Of a stretch of 28,971 nucleotides of DNA, positions 1-8,120 are shown one piece after another. A program made the translations under genes and the position numbers. Source of the DNA: a virus; the IMG/VR virus record IMGVR_UViG_3300024433_000035, positions 1 through 28,971 of that record, one strand, 5' to 3'. The notes under the pieces were generated by a model that saw only the letters and a list, made by a program, of their open reading frames with translations, had not been told where the DNA came from and did no database searches. Numbering within the stretch: position 1 is the stretch's first letter; each line of letters starts with the position of its first letter.

Positions 1-2093
1 AGGCCATCGACGGCAGACATAAGCGTCTGGAACCCGATCTGCCCGAAATCAGATGCCTGGCGCATCTGGTCTTGCATCATTTCCCATGGGCTGGGATCGG
101 AAAGTTTTTCGTAATACTGCTCTAGCTGCCCCTCGAGTTGGTTGTAATATGCGAGATCCTCTTCAGTGGCATTGGCCAGCAACTCCTGCCGCGTGCCGAA
201 GGTTTCAATCATCGCATCGCGTTCTTGCTTTACGAGATCGAATAGCGCCTGGTATTGTCCGCGCCGCTCCATGAAGGTGCGCTGGGCAGCGGCGCGCCTC
301 CGCTCAGCGCCGATGTCGCGCTCAGCAGGCAATCCGGCTTCGGCACCTGGCTCTTCAAATACCGGGGCAGCGGTCGGAGCCTTACCAGCGATTTCATCCA
401 TCCCCTTGCTGACCTTCTCGTAATCGCTGGCCAATTTCCGCGCTGCCTCGGCTCCGCCATACATGATCTTTTCAATCGCCCCGATGGCAGCATTGATCGG
501 GGAGACGTTAGCAACCGTCCGCGCGGCGAATGGCAGCCCTGTTACAGGGTCAATCCCCGAGGCGATATCCCAATATGCCTTAAGAGTTGTCTTCGCCTTA
601 TCATCGCCGAATGCGGCCTTGACCAGCGTGGGGATATCGCTGATGAGCACAAGGGCGGCCATCACTCGCTGGACAGCGGTGCGGAAGGAATCCCATTGAT
701 TGACATAATTCCCGATCTCTAAACCAAGCGCGAGTGCGGCGAGTACCCCGACAATGGTCAGGAGATTCACGCTGATCGATTTCAGTGTCGGGATGAAATT
801 CGCCTGTGCCACGTGTCGGAATTGATTCAGCGCAGTAATAGACTTTAGGACTTGGCTGCCGAAGATGAGAAACGTGCCCCCGGCTAGCGCGATAACAGCA
901 ATAAGGCCTCCGCCCCCACCGACCACTAACCCCATCATGCGAATTAATTCACGATGGCTATCGGCGAATTCTGCGAATGCCACAACCGCGTCCCGGATCT
1001 TTGTTACCAATGCCACGAGATCATCGCGCAGCGCTTCGAAGATAGTGATCTCGATGTCTTCAATCGCGGATTTCAACAACCGCCCGGCGCCGGAGAAGGA
1101 GTCTAATTGAATCGCGGCCATCTCCGCAGCAGCTTCGGTCGCGGTAATTTTCTCCGTAAGATCAGCGAGTTTCTCGCTCCCCTGCTGCGATAGCGTCAGC
1201 CATACACGGGCACCCTCGGCGCCGAAGATCTTCATGGCTTTCTGCGCATCGAGATGTCCGCGTTCGAGAGCGCCGACAATATCTGCCATTGAATGCAATT
1301 GCGGATTGATATCGTCTGCGGTAAGGCCCATCTCCCTTAGCGTTGCCGCACCTTCGCCGCTGATATCTGTCAGTTTCAACAGCGATGTCCCAAGGAGTCG
1401 CCCGGCACTTGATGCTCGGACACCCGCCGAGACGAGTACACCGAGCGTGCCCACGGTCTCCTCGAGGGAAATCCCTAATGCACTCGCGCTCGAGCTAACA
1501 AATGGCAACGCAATCCCGAGGCGTTCGAGTGTCAACTGCGATTTCCCGATACTCGCGGCGAGCACATTTGAAACACGCCCGGCATCAGAGGCGGCTAACC
1601 CGAAAGCATTGAGCTGGCTAACAACAATCTCGGTAGAGGACGCCAGGTCTGATTGTGTCGCCGCGGCCAGATCCAGGATGGGCTTGAGCGATTGCATCTG
1701 CTCCTGGGCGCTCTGCCCCGCGCTGGCGAGGAAATACATCCCCTCGCCAGCCTGGCGCGCGGAGAATACCGTCGCCCGCCCCATGTCCTTTGCGAAATCC
1801 GAAAGTTCTCGGAATTGCGCTTCGGTGGAGCCGGATACCGATTGAACATTCCTCATGGTCTGTTCAAAATCCGCACCGGTTTTAATGATGGCTCGGGATG
1901 CCAAGCCAAGAGGGACTGCAATGGCAGCGCCAAGCGCGGCGAATTGCATGCCCATGCGCTGGGTCTGCTCCCCCATCCGCTTGGATTTTAACGCAAAAGC
2001 ATCAAGTCTTGCATCGGCCTGATCCATCTTTTGAAGGAAGTCGCCGATCGCTCCCTTCAGAACTACCTCGAGCTCCGCTAGTCGAGTCGCCAA
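1..2093 (-). CDS. Tail tape measure protein, TP901 type, C-terminus cut by window edge
   Basis: I translated an uninterrupted frame of 697 codons running off the left end of the window. The first 400 residues match the TP901 tape measure pattern: an early GADFEQTMRNVQSVSG segment, then FSARQAGEGMYFLASAGQS, SASALGISLEETVGTL and AMKIFGAEG. Long hydrophobic stretches follow around residues 380-450 (GLVVGGGGGLIAVIALAG and ISVNLLTIVGVLAALALGL), as usual for proteins that set tail length and pass into the host envelope. The start is TTG at 2093, preceded by GGAGGG four bases upstream; the next ATG has no ribosome binding site. The gene overlaps the end of the shifted chaperone frame by 92 nt, a typical chaperone to tape measure arrangement. 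The family call is strong; the TTG start is less certain. Confidence 0.93.
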   Translation of the reverse strand, partial: MATRLAELEVVLKGAIGDFLQKMDQADARLDAFALKSKRMGEQTQRMGMQFAALGAAIAVPLGLASRAIIKTGADFEQTMRNVQSVSGSTEAQFRELSDFAKDMGRATVFSARQAGEGMYFLASAGQSAQEQMQSLKPILDLAAATQSDLASSTEIVVSQLNAFGLAASDAGRVSNVLAASIGKSQLTLERLGIALPFVSSSASALGISLEETVGTLGVLVSAGVRASSAGRLLGTSLLKLTDISGEGAATLREMGLTADDINPQLHSMADIVGALERGHLDAQKAMKIFGAEGARVWLTLSQQGSEKLADLTEKITATEAAAEMAAIQLDSFSGAGRLLKSAIEDIEITIFEALRDDLVALVTKIRDAVVAFAEFADSHRELIRMMGLVVGGGGGLIAVIALAGGTFLIFGSQVLKSITALNQFRHVAQANFIPTLKSISVNLLTIVGVLAALALGLEIGNYVNQWDSFRTAVQRVMAALVLISDIPTLVKAAFGDDKAKTTLKAYWDIASGIDPVTGLPFAARTVANVSPINAAIGAIEKIMYGGAEAARKLASDYEKVSKGMDEIAGKAPTAAPVFEEPGAEAGLPAERDIGAERRRAAAQRTFMERRGQYQALFDLVKQERDAMIETFGTRQELLANATEEDLAYYNQLEGQLEQYYEKLSDPSPWEMMQDQMRQASDFGQIGFQTLMSAVDG

Positions 2094-2828
2094 TTGCCCT
2101 CCGTGGCACCATGGGCAGATCACCAAACATCTTCATCAGAGTCTTATACTTAAGCCCGGCGCCTGCTCCTTTCAGGCGCGACAAGACCCCGCGCAATCTG
2201 TCATATAGTTTCTGTGGCTCCTTGCCATGAATCATCCCCAGCAGGCTCATCCGCCTTTGTACATCACGAATAGCGGCCTGCTTTGAATACAGCATCAATT
2301 CTTCAAAGTTGAACTCTCGGATTTCGTCGAGCCTATATCCTCGCCCAACGAGCCCATCAACTGTTTGAGCGAATCGAACCACGCCTTCAGCGCGGCCACC
2401 GGCATCCCCGCCGCCTCCAGGACTCCGAAAAAAGCCTTGGCGACTCCCTGGTGTATCCTCACGAACACCTCGACGATATTAAGCATATCCTCTGCATCCA
2501 TATCGTCATAATCGGCCTCCGTGAGATTGGTAGCCAATCCGAGCATCGCTACCAAGGGATCCCAAATTGCAACCACCAGGCTGCCGATAAACGCATAACC
2601 ACTCGCAGCCTTATCCGTTTCCTCGGCCTTGGTCTTAGTCGCCACCGTCAGCCCCGCCAACGCGCTGACGAATGTCCCCGCATGCTGAATGATTTGCCGC
2701 AGCTTTAAGCGACTGACTTCAGCTATCCGCCCGTCACGAAGCGGGACACATTCGGGTACCCGGAGCACAATCTTCGCCTCGCTATCTGCACTACCATCAC
2801 TGGGCTTCAAAGAGCCTCCTGCTGCCAT
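2002..2828 (-). CDS. Frameshifted tail assembly chaperone fusion (lambda gpGT-like)
   Basis: Joining 2828-2427 with 2427-2002 (the base at 2427 is read twice) gives a 275-residue fusion: 134 residues of the chaperone plus 141 residues of the -1 frame. The -1 frame has no stop from the slip site to 2002. Its core, GYRLDEIREFNFEELMLYSK followed by an Arg-rich helix, resembles the second half of other phage chaperone pairs. The only independent start I see in this frame is a GTG at 2382 with no ribosome binding site, which favours expression by frameshifting. The last 39 residues lie over the start of the tape measure gene and look unconserved in character. By analogy with lambda G and GT, both forms would be needed at a set ratio. 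Confidence 0.75.
2295..2828 (-). CDS. Tail assembly chaperone (lambda gpG-like), zero-frame product
   Basis: A 177-residue protein sits immediately before the tape measure gene, the place of the lambda gpG-type chaperone that coats the tape measure protein during tail assembly. It begins at ATG 2828 behind a strong AAGGAGG. The sequence is acidic and helical, with DYDDMDAEDMLNIVEVFVRI around residues 105-124, and shows no enzymatic motif. After codon 134 a T TTT TTC heptamer lies in the correct phase for a -1 slip, and the downstream gene is open in that frame. The function is inferred from position, size and the frameshift signal; I do not recognise a named family from the sequence itself. 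Confidence 0.8.
   Translation of the reverse strand: MAAGGSLKPSDGSADSEAKIVLRVPECVPLRDGRIAEVSRLKLRQIIQHAGTFVSALAGLTVATKTKAEETDKAASGYAFIGSLVVAIWDPLVAMLGLATNLTEADYDDMDAEDMLNIVEVFVRIHQGVAKAFFGVLEAAGMPVAALKAWFDSLKQLMGSLGEDIGSTKSESSTLKN
2427..2433 (-). promoter_or_regulatory. Slippery heptamer T TTT TTC for -1 ribosomal frameshifting
   Basis: Read on the minus strand, codons GCT TTT TTC of the chaperone gene contain T TTT TTC in the X XXY YYZ phase needed for tandem -1 slippage. The shifted frame begins CGG AGT CCT and stays open for 141 codons. Just downstream is a GC-rich stretch able to form short stems (for example CGGC with GCCG around a six-base loop), as is common for stimulators. The site lies 132 nt before the zero-frame stop. 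Confidence 0.78.
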
Positions 2829-2841
2829 CAGAACATCCTCC

Positions 2842-3390
2842 TTACGTGGCCGGACAAGTCGATTGAATCTCTATGTTCCCAAAAGGCTCTGCAGGATGCA
2901 GAGACGCACAGTCGGTCGCCCGGAATCGAATCGGGAACTCTACAATCGACTCGCCGAACTCCATGGTAAACTCTGCGGTAATGAGCGCAGCCCACAGGTT
3001 GATATTCAACCACTTGCTGGCACAGGGGAACGCATGCTCAAACCGCACGCCATAATGCCTGCCACAATCCGGCTTTTTGAACGGGATCTTACACGATGAA
3101 ACATCGGGGATCCAATTCACTCCCAGGGCAGTCGCCAGATTATAGACGGTGATTTCATGGATGAGCACTTCCAACTCAAACTCTGCGCGGATTGGAATCG
3201 CAGCATCAAACTGACCATCCCGGCTACGGTAATGGTCAATGTATGTCGGGCGATAGGTAAAGCGTATCACCCCACACTCGCCGAGATTCGTTTCCGCGCC
3301 ACCGCTGTGGTTACAGACAAAGACCTGACCAGAATTGACCGTGTAATTCTCGTTGGTCGATTCTTCGGTGCAGGCGTCACAGATGGACAC
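2842..3390 (-). CDS. Probable major tail tube protein or tail component
   Basis: A 182-residue protein lies between the presumed tail terminator and the tail chaperone, the usual place of the major tail protein. I chose GTG 3390 because AGGAGG lies eight bases upstream; the earlier GTG at 3399 is part of that Shine-Dalgarno sequence itself. It has a CDAC pair near the N-terminus and further cysteines near residues 26, 39, 101, 109 and 123. The middle looks beta-rich. No family is recognised from the sequence, so the function rests on gene order only. It ends 13 nt before the chaperone start, with the chaperone's ribosome binding site in the gap. Confidence 0.6.
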   Translation of the reverse strand: MSICDACTEESTNENYTVNSGQVFVCNHSGGAETNLGECGVIRFTYRPTYIDHYRSRDGQFDAAIPIRAEFELEVLIHEITVYNLATALGVNWIPDVSSCKIPFKKPDCGRHYGVRFEHAFPCASKWLNINLWAALITAEFTMEFGESIVEFPIRFRATDCASLHPAEPFGNIEIQSTCPAT

Positions 3391-3405
3391 TAATCTCACC
3401 TCCTC

Positions 3406-3900
3406 TCACAGGCAAAATTCCGGTTGCCCGGGGCGGCAGCATTGATACGCTACCTTGAACATATATCGCGTGCTTTGGTGCCAGGCCTGAATAGTGGAAT
3501 CGACGTCCGGCTCGTCCAGGTCACCATCCCACCGCGAATTCATCACAATGATCTCATCTGAGGATCCCGGGCTGCAGCAATCAAAGTCACACTTGGCACA
3601 GCCGAAGCGCCGCCGGATCCAGTAGAGGATGTCGCCCAAAACCAAGTCGGCGTTTTGAGTTTCAGAATAATCGATACGCACATATGGGGTAAAAGTGCAG
3701 AACACATGCTGTAGCGGCTCGCTGACGAACCCGGGGATCGGAGCGCCAAAGGCTTTCCCGTAACATAGGCATGCACGGAAGGAGCCATTATCTGGCCGCG
3801 CCGCTCGCCGCAAGCCATCGGTTGTGTCCAGAATCGCCATCAGGTGCTGGCAACCCAAAAGGCAGTCGCATACATAAGAATAAAAAGCACTTATCCTCAT
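3406..3900 (-). CDS. Cysteine-rich neck/tail protein, possible tail terminator
   Basis: A 164-residue protein coupled to the upstream HK97 gp10-like gene by an ATGA overlap. Its position (after gp10-like, before the presumed tail tube gene) is that of the tail terminator or tail completion protein. It contains 13 cysteines: CDC and C near residues 11-17, CLC at 44-46, then CAKCDFDCC at 100-108, CC at 153-154 and one at the C-terminal end. The spacing of the central cluster suggests metal binding or disulfides. No named family is recognised. The gene is surely real (clean coupling, coding-like composition), but the role is inferred from order. Confidence 0.68.
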   Translation of the reverse strand: MRISAFYSYVCDCLLGCQHLMAILDTTDGLRRAARPDNGSFRACLCYGKAFGAPIPGFVSEPLQHVFCTFTPYVRIDYSETQNADLVLGDILYWIRRRFGCAKCDFDCCSPGSSDEIIVMNSRWDGDLDEPDVDSTIQAWHQSTRYMFKVAYQCCRPGQPEFCL

Positions 3901-4289
3901 AGCTGGATACTCCGATCAATTACCTTTTTGTATTCATCCTCGATGTACTGTAGCACAACTGCCCGCTGTTTTTCAAACGCTTCAAATAGGAACCCCCCGT
4001 CCGGCAGATTCTCTATAAACTCTGCATATGCCCGATCGGTACCAACGCTGACCTCTACCGTCCGCATGGTAACATTTGTGATCTGCGCGGTTTGCGATCG
4101 CCACAACGCGCCGGTCAACACATGATCTTTCGCCGTAATAATCTGCGCAGCCGAATTGGCGATGATCAGCCCCCCGCCCCGGAATACGCGTCCGATATCT
4201 AACCCGAAGCGAGTCTTCAAAGCAGCGATATTCTTTTTCGCGTTTCTGATACCCCGCAGATTCTGCTCTTCCTGTGCCGTAATACCCAT
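3897..4289 (-). CDS. HK97 gp10-like neck / tail completion protein
   Basis: A 130-residue protein with the gp10-like layout: an N-terminal helical part, then HVLTGALWRSQ at about residues 56-66, VEVSVGTDRAYAEFIE at about 78-93, and LFEAFEKQRAVVLQYIEDEY near the end. In this family the TGxLxxS, VGT..YA..xE and terminal helix blocks occur in this order, and the protein joins the head connector to the tail. The start ATG at 4289 shares a base with the upstream stop (TGATG), and the gene overlaps the next one by ATGA. The order adaptor, head closure, gp10-like, terminator fits a long-tailed phage neck. Confidence 0.82.
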   Translation of the reverse strand: MGITAQEEQNLRGIRNAKKNIAALKTRFGLDIGRVFRGGGLIIANSAAQIITAKDHVLTGALWRSQTAQITNVTMRTVEVSVGTDRAYAEFIENLPDGGFLFEAFEKQRAVVLQYIEDEYKKVIDRSIQL

Positions 4290-4645
4290 CAGTCCTGCCC
4301 CGGCCTTGTCGGCGGCACCTTGATTTCACGCACCCAACATTTCATGTATTCCATCGAATCTTGACCGCGTGGCCGTTTGGCCATGGTGACGATCATCTCT
4401 GAGCCTCCGGAGCGGATCACCTTGTCGCCGGTTTGAATGTCTTTCAATTGCCCGATCATCATGAAACGCGCTACCTGGCGCTCGCCTTCATCGGCATATC
4501 TGGTCTCAGCATCGGGGTGATAAATCCGGCAATGATACCGCGCGATGTGCGCCGTGAAGATCGGGATCTTGCCACATGCGCTATCGCTAATCGTGGTCTT
4601 CCGCTGGATCTCTACGATTTCATTCAGCAGCAATCCGCGATACAT
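4289..4645 (-). CDS. Head closure / head-tail joining protein
   Basis: A 118-residue protein starting at ATG 4645 inside TAATG, sharing its first base with the adaptor gene's stop. It begins with MYRGLLLNEIVEIQRKTT and later has GQLKDIQTGDKVIRSGGSEM followed by VREIKVPP. The late IQTGDKV segment followed by a repeated beta pattern is typical of small beta-barrel head closure proteins (SPP1 gp16-like). Size and position between adaptor and gp10-like protein agree. The similarity is of pattern rather than a firm family signature. Confidence 0.68.
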   Translation of the reverse strand: MYRGLLLNEIVEIQRKTTISDSACGKIPIFTAHIARYHCRIYHPDAETRYADEGERQVARFMMIGQLKDIQTGDKVIRSGGSEMIVTMAKRPRGQDSMEYMKCWVREIKVPPTRPGQD

Positions 4646-5637
4646 TAAAACACCCGGCCTCCAAACTGCTTCCGCAGGAAACTGAACAGCAGCCCATCGA
4701 TCGCGGGGATCCCGGTTTCATTATGCACCGCCGCGCGTTCGAATAATTTCCGGAGAGTATAGGCATACCCGTCCACCGATTCACTCGCGAAGTTCGCAAA
4801 CATCGGCGCGGTAACTGTGTCCCACTTGCCGCCTTCTTTCAGGAGCAGACACGTTGCCAGCGATATCGGATCCGGACATGCAGCATAGAGCCCCCAGGTC
4901 GCGTCGACTGCGATATTCTTAAACCCATACGGGAATATCGATGATGTCCCACTACAGTATGCCACTGCGGCTTCGCCGGTCGGCGGCTCCATCTGATTCC
5001 GCGGCCACGGTCGACCGTCTTTATGGATCAGCCAAGTTCCGCGGATTCTATAATCTGCAACCGTGAAAGTCGCGGTAGCATCATCAAGATTCGTGATGGC
5101 GGTTAATTCCAGGATCGGCCCATCGCATGGCAAATAGAACATCCCGGTGCCGTCGACATAACGGGTCTCTTGTACTGGCAAAAAATGCTGCCCGCAGACT
5201 CGATCGATGATCGACATAGCAATCCGGATGAGATACTGAATATCGTCATCCGACAGTGGGCTGCCGATAAGACAGCGTGCACGCGCCTCGGTTACGGACA
5301 GATAATAATCCGCAGCTGCAAACGTCCCCGCTGCATAGACATAGAATTCCAGCGTGGCCGTTACGGCGTCGTGCCCGGCCTCCGGCGTGTAGTACCACTT
5401 GTCATAATGCTTGCCCAAAGTCTCAGCGCCAGGGACGGCCCAATCCACATAATAAAGCCCGGTAGCATCGCGCACGATTTCGCTGGCTGCGAAGGTGTGT
5501 AAAACCGAGAGATCGGCTGCGAGGATCTCTACCTGCGTAAATGCATATGGATCATAGAGATTCCCTTCGGGATCGTGAAACTTAATGCCGAGCCGGACAG
5601 TTTGGCCTTGCTCGGCGGCATAGCGTGAAACGGCCAT
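4645..5637 (-). CDS. Head-tail adaptor with an extra N-terminal beta-sandwich domain
   Basis: A 330-residue protein starting at ATG 5637 behind AGGAGG. Residues 1-105 look like an Ig/BppU-like beta-sandwich (QGQTVRLGIKF, GLYYVDWAVPG, ATLEFYVYAAG). From about residue 110, YYLSVTEARAR, SDDDIQYLIRIAMSIIDRVC and GQHFLPV match the start of gp6/gp15-like head-tail connectors, whose first helices carry this acidic DDD..L...A...ID pattern. The C-terminal part ends in LFSFLRKQFGGRVF. Normal adaptors are 100-200 residues, so this is a fusion. The N-terminal domain resembles the two proteins encoded just upstream, suggesting domain duplication. Confidence 0.72.
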   Translation of the reverse strand: MAVSRYAAEQGQTVRLGIKFHDPEGNLYDPYAFTQVEILAADLSVLHTFAASEIVRDATGLYYVDWAVPGAETLGKHYDKWYYTPEAGHDAVTATLEFYVYAAGTFAAADYYLSVTEARARCLIGSPLSDDDIQYLIRIAMSIIDRVCGQHFLPVQETRYVDGTGMFYLPCDGPILELTAITNLDDATATFTVADYRIRGTWLIHKDGRPWPRNQMEPPTGEAAVAYCSGTSSIFPYGFKNIAVDATWGLYAACPDPISLATCLLLKEGGKWDTVTAPMFANFASESVDGYAYTLRKLFERAAVHNETGIPAIDGLLFSFLRKQFGGRVF

Positions 5638-5649
5638 CTCAATCGCCTC

Positions 5650-5958
5650 CTAATATGCCTGCGCGGTGAAGCCACGCAAGGCTTCGATGATGTCCTCATC
5701 GACATCAAACACCTGAAACGAATAACATGGCGGGCTTGAGCAGTCCAGGGTCACTAGCCATGCCCCGAGCGCATCCGGGGTGAAGTCCACATAATAGACC
5801 GCCGTCGCGCCGATCTCTACCACACCCGGCGTCAGTGCCAGCACCAGTAAGGGGTTGTAGATTTCAGCCGTGATATTCCCGGCGATCCCCGTTGCCGGGG
5901 TTCTGTCCGCATTCAGGATCCGCATGAACACGCGGATTGGCTCGTTAATGATGTTCAT
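5650..5958 (-). CDS. Small beta-sandwich (Ig-like) structural protein
   Basis: A 102-residue protein coupled by ATGA to the upstream gene. It begins MNIINEPIRVFMRILNADR and contains TAVYYVDFTPDALGAWLVTL at about residues 52-71, the same strand-turn-strand pattern as in its two neighbours (GEYYYNVTSDSGGMHKVSV and GLYYVDWAVPG). This resembles Ig-like or BppU-type domains used as decoration or baseplate modules in phages. It ends 12 nt before the adaptor start, whose AGGAGG fills the gap. A virion surface or neck role is inferred. Confidence 0.65.
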   Translation of the reverse strand: MNIINEPIRVFMRILNADRTPATGIAGNITAEIYNPLLVLALTPGVVEIGATAVYYVDFTPDALGAWLVTLDCSSPPCYSFQVFDVDEDIIEALRGFTAQAY

Positions 5959-6248
5959 GCGGTAATTGTTCCTTCCTGATATACAAAGAAACTCCCCCAG
6001 CCGTAGACGGCATCGGCAACGACACTCACCGAAACCTTATGCATCCCGCCGCTGTCTGAAGTGACGTTGTAGTAATATTCTCCGCCGCCGATCTCGGTTG
6101 CGTTCCCGGATACGAGGATTGTGTTGTCCTCCCGCCGGACTTCGACCGCGACTGTTCTGCCCGTTAATGGCCCGGTTTCATCAACCACTGCGATCGGGAT
6201 CTGGATCTGTTTCCCAATCGGATGCCGCCCACACCAGCCTGTGCTCAT
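5955..6248 (-). CDS. Small beta-sandwich (Ig-like) structural protein
   Basis: A 97-residue protein with GGAG upstream of ATG 6248. The middle reads RTVAVEVRREDNTILVSGNA and then GGGEYYYNVTSDSGGMHKVS, an alternating beta pattern like a bacterial Ig-like domain. It is the first of three consecutive genes carrying this domain; the third has it fused to the head-tail adaptor. It overlaps the next gene by ATGA. No catalytic motif is present. A structural or adhesive role on the virion is inferred. Confidence 0.63.
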   Translation of the reverse strand: MSTGWCGRHPIGKQIQIPIAVVDETGPLTGRTVAVEVRREDNTILVSGNATEIGGGEYYYNVTSDSGGMHKVSVSVVADAVYGWGSFFVYQEGTITA

Positions 6249-6272
6249 GGCGCTATCTCCGATGTGATTGCG

Positions 6273-6950
6273 TTATACATTTTCCCAATAGCCAACCGTT
6301 CTGAAGAGCACTATCCCCGTGCCAGCTCCGCCGAAATCAGCACAGAAGCAAAACTTCTGGTCGACGATTTTGATTATCGTCGTGAAATTGAACTGAGCGT
6401 TAACGGCCTGGAGCCTATATGCTTGTCGCTTACCATTGGCCTCCGTCTCATACGGGTGCAAGACTAACCTGCCATTGATGGCCGCGCTGTCCAAATATGT
6501 CACATAGACTAGGGCAGCGATGACATCGCTATTCAGAAATTCTGAGCAGTCTATCTCAAAGTATTTGAAAGCCCACGGGGAACCAACAGATGGACTATTC
6601 GTCGCAATCGCATCGCCCGCACTCCAAGCCGGGGTCATGGGTGCTGTCAAAGTAATTCTATTTGTCAGCGTGTTGACCGATTCGATCAGCCTGTATTCTC
6701 CGATGGTTGAATTGTATAGTCTCAAGTGCCCGATCTCATGCCCGGTAAGGAGTCTCGGCACGATGCTGTCTTCATTGCCGACAACATTTTTATAGATTAA
6801 AATGGTGTCTGAAACAAACGTATCTATCTCTGCGGCAAAGATTGTATCACTGCTGGCGGCGTTCCCGAAAATCTCATCGTCACTCGTATAGTTAACAAAC
6901 CTCGTGAGTGGGCTCGGGACGCTCCCGCTGATCCTGGTTACGATGATCAC
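6273..6950 (-). CDS. Predicted virion structural protein
   Basis: I choose GTG 6950, which overlaps the upstream stop as GTGA and has AGAGGAG ten bases upstream; this gives 225 residues. A longer reading from GTG 7001 exists but lacks a ribosome binding site and would overlap the upstream gene by 55 nt. The protein contains GEYRLIESVNTLTNRITLTA followed by a W-S-A-G-D turn. This EYR..I..V....ITL motif recurs in phage structural proteins that contact membranes or fibres. The C-terminal half is beta-rich, and FCFCADFGGAG lies near residues 203-213. The exact role is unknown. Confidence 0.6.
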   Translation of the reverse strand: MIIVTRISGSVPSPLTRFVNYTSDDEIFGNAASSDTIFAAEIDTFVSDTILIYKNVVGNEDSIVPRLLTGHEIGHLRLYNSTIGEYRLIESVNTLTNRITLTAPMTPAWSAGDAIATNSPSVGSPWAFKYFEIDCSEFLNSDVIAALVYVTYLDSAAINGRLVLHPYETEANGKRQAYRLQAVNAQFNFTTIIKIVDQKFCFCADFGGAGTGIVLFRTVGYWENV

Positions 6951-7666
6951 GATACCCGCACTCCTCTCGGGCTCGAATTCGGGATTGCCGCACAGTTCCA
7001 CGACCAGCCGTTGCCAATGATTTCTCCGTTATAGTGTGGCACACTTGCATCATGTACCTGCATGCCGGAGCCTTCATCGAAATTGAATCGCATGAGATCG
7101 GTCGGGTGAGCGACGAATGGGTATCCCGTCATAAGCGGCTCGCCCACATAGTCACTGCAAATCGCCAATTGCCAAATCCGCATCGCCATGCCCCGGCCAA
7201 CCATCGCCGACGCTTCCGGCAGTAACATCATCGATGCGTTCCCGACCGGCCACGGCGGCTTAAGGCTCCCGTTAATCACGGCTTGGTATGCTGTCTGAAT
7301 CGGTGGAACAAGAGAGACATTATGTACCCGCCACTTGATGAAGTAATGCGTGCCGACCACCATTTTATTGACAACGGCGCTACCATAGCCTCCGGTACCA
7401 AGGCCCGCCCAGCGGACAGCGAAAAAGTCGTGTGTGCCCTCGACATAGATTTCAATGCCTTCCACTATGTCCCCGCCAACATCCCGCGTTGCCCATTCGA
7501 ATAGATACGCATCGTGTGGCGCTGGCATATTCAAGACCTCAAACTCCATTGTAACTGTGAGATTTTTCCGGTCACTCGGCTCCGGCATTGGAATCGCAAG
7601 GTGCGCGCTGCCCGGCGTATCGCCTGGCAATTCGATGTAACAGCGCCGCTGTTTAGATACCCCCAC
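6947..7666 (-). CDS. LamG-like (concanavalin A fold) virion protein
   Basis: A 239-residue protein starting at GTG 7666 with GGAGGG seven bases upstream. The C-terminal third contains LMRFNFDEGSGMQVHDASVP followed by HYNGEIIGNGWSW, the usual opening of LamG/laminin-G-like jelly-roll domains (F.F.EGSG..V.D.S....G.I.....W). The preceding region, with VRWAGLG and YFIKWRVHNVS, has the beta-sandwich texture of the same fold. Such domains bind sugars or cell-surface ligands. It sits between the capsid/glycosyltransferase genes and the neck genes, so it is probably displayed on the particle. Sugar binding is inferred; no ligand can be read from sequence. Confidence 0.65.
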   Translation of the reverse strand: MGVSKQRRCYIELPGDTPGSAHLAIPMPEPSDRKNLTVTMEFEVLNMPAPHDAYLFEWATRDVGGDIVEGIEIYVEGTHDFFAVRWAGLGTGGYGSAVVNKMVVGTHYFIKWRVHNVSLVPPIQTAYQAVINGSLKPPWPVGNASMMLLPEASAMVGRGMAMRIWQLAICSDYVGEPLMTGYPFVAHPTDLMRFNFDEGSGMQVHDASVPHYNGEIIGNGWSWNCAAIPNSSPRGVRVS

Positions 7667-7685
7667 TGCTTATCCCTCCGCGACC

Positions 7686-8120
7686 CTATAAGACCCCATA
7701 GGCATAAGATCCATAATCGGTATCGACCCGCATGGCCCCAGGCCCGGCTGGGCGGATGAAATATCCACGCGCGGTAAACGTGATCGCCTTCCCACCACTG
7801 GCCCGCCGCACCACAAATTCCGCATTGGCTGGCAGAATCATTGCCTGCACATAGGTGCGCTTCCCGTGTTCGTAAAACCCCTGCACATAATCGAATTCGA
7901 AAAAGGTGCCGCCCTGCTGATATGCCAATACCAATTCTGTGCTGGCCTGATCGCCACTCGGGAAATCCAGATCTTGAATCGCGATGCAATAGTGGCTCGG
8001 CGGCCTCACGATGATATGCCAGTTATCATCGGCCCAGGTCATCGGTACACGATACCAAGATTGGATTGGCTTCCCGAAAGCGACGGCGCGCCGGAACTTA
8101 TTGATCATCGGATAGCCCAT
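7686..8120 (-). CDS. Uncharacterised virion-block protein
   Basis: A 144-residue protein with AGGAGG upstream of ATG 8120. Its N-terminus overlaps the end of the glycosyltransferase gene by 16 nt. It is rich in aromatic residues and beta strands (WADDNWHIIVRPPSHYCIAI, FFEFDYVQGFYEHG, ITFTARGYFIRPAG). I do not recognise a family. Its place between the glycosyltransferase and the LamG-like protein suggests a decoration or surface protein, but this is position-based only. Confidence 0.58.
   Translation of the reverse strand: MGYPMINKFRRAVAFGKPIQSWYRVPMTWADDNWHIIVRPPSHYCIAIQDLDFPSGDQASTELVLAYQQGGTFFEFDYVQGFYEHGKRTYVQAMILPANAEFVVRRASGGKAITFTARGYFIRPAGPGAMRVDTDYGSYAYGVL

Noticed and set aside
2350-2375. 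Alternative slippery sites near CTC AAA CAG in the chaperone overlap
   Set aside because: The bases are not in X XXY YYZ phase and re-pairing after a -1 slip would fail. The T TTT TTC at 2427-2433 fits fully.
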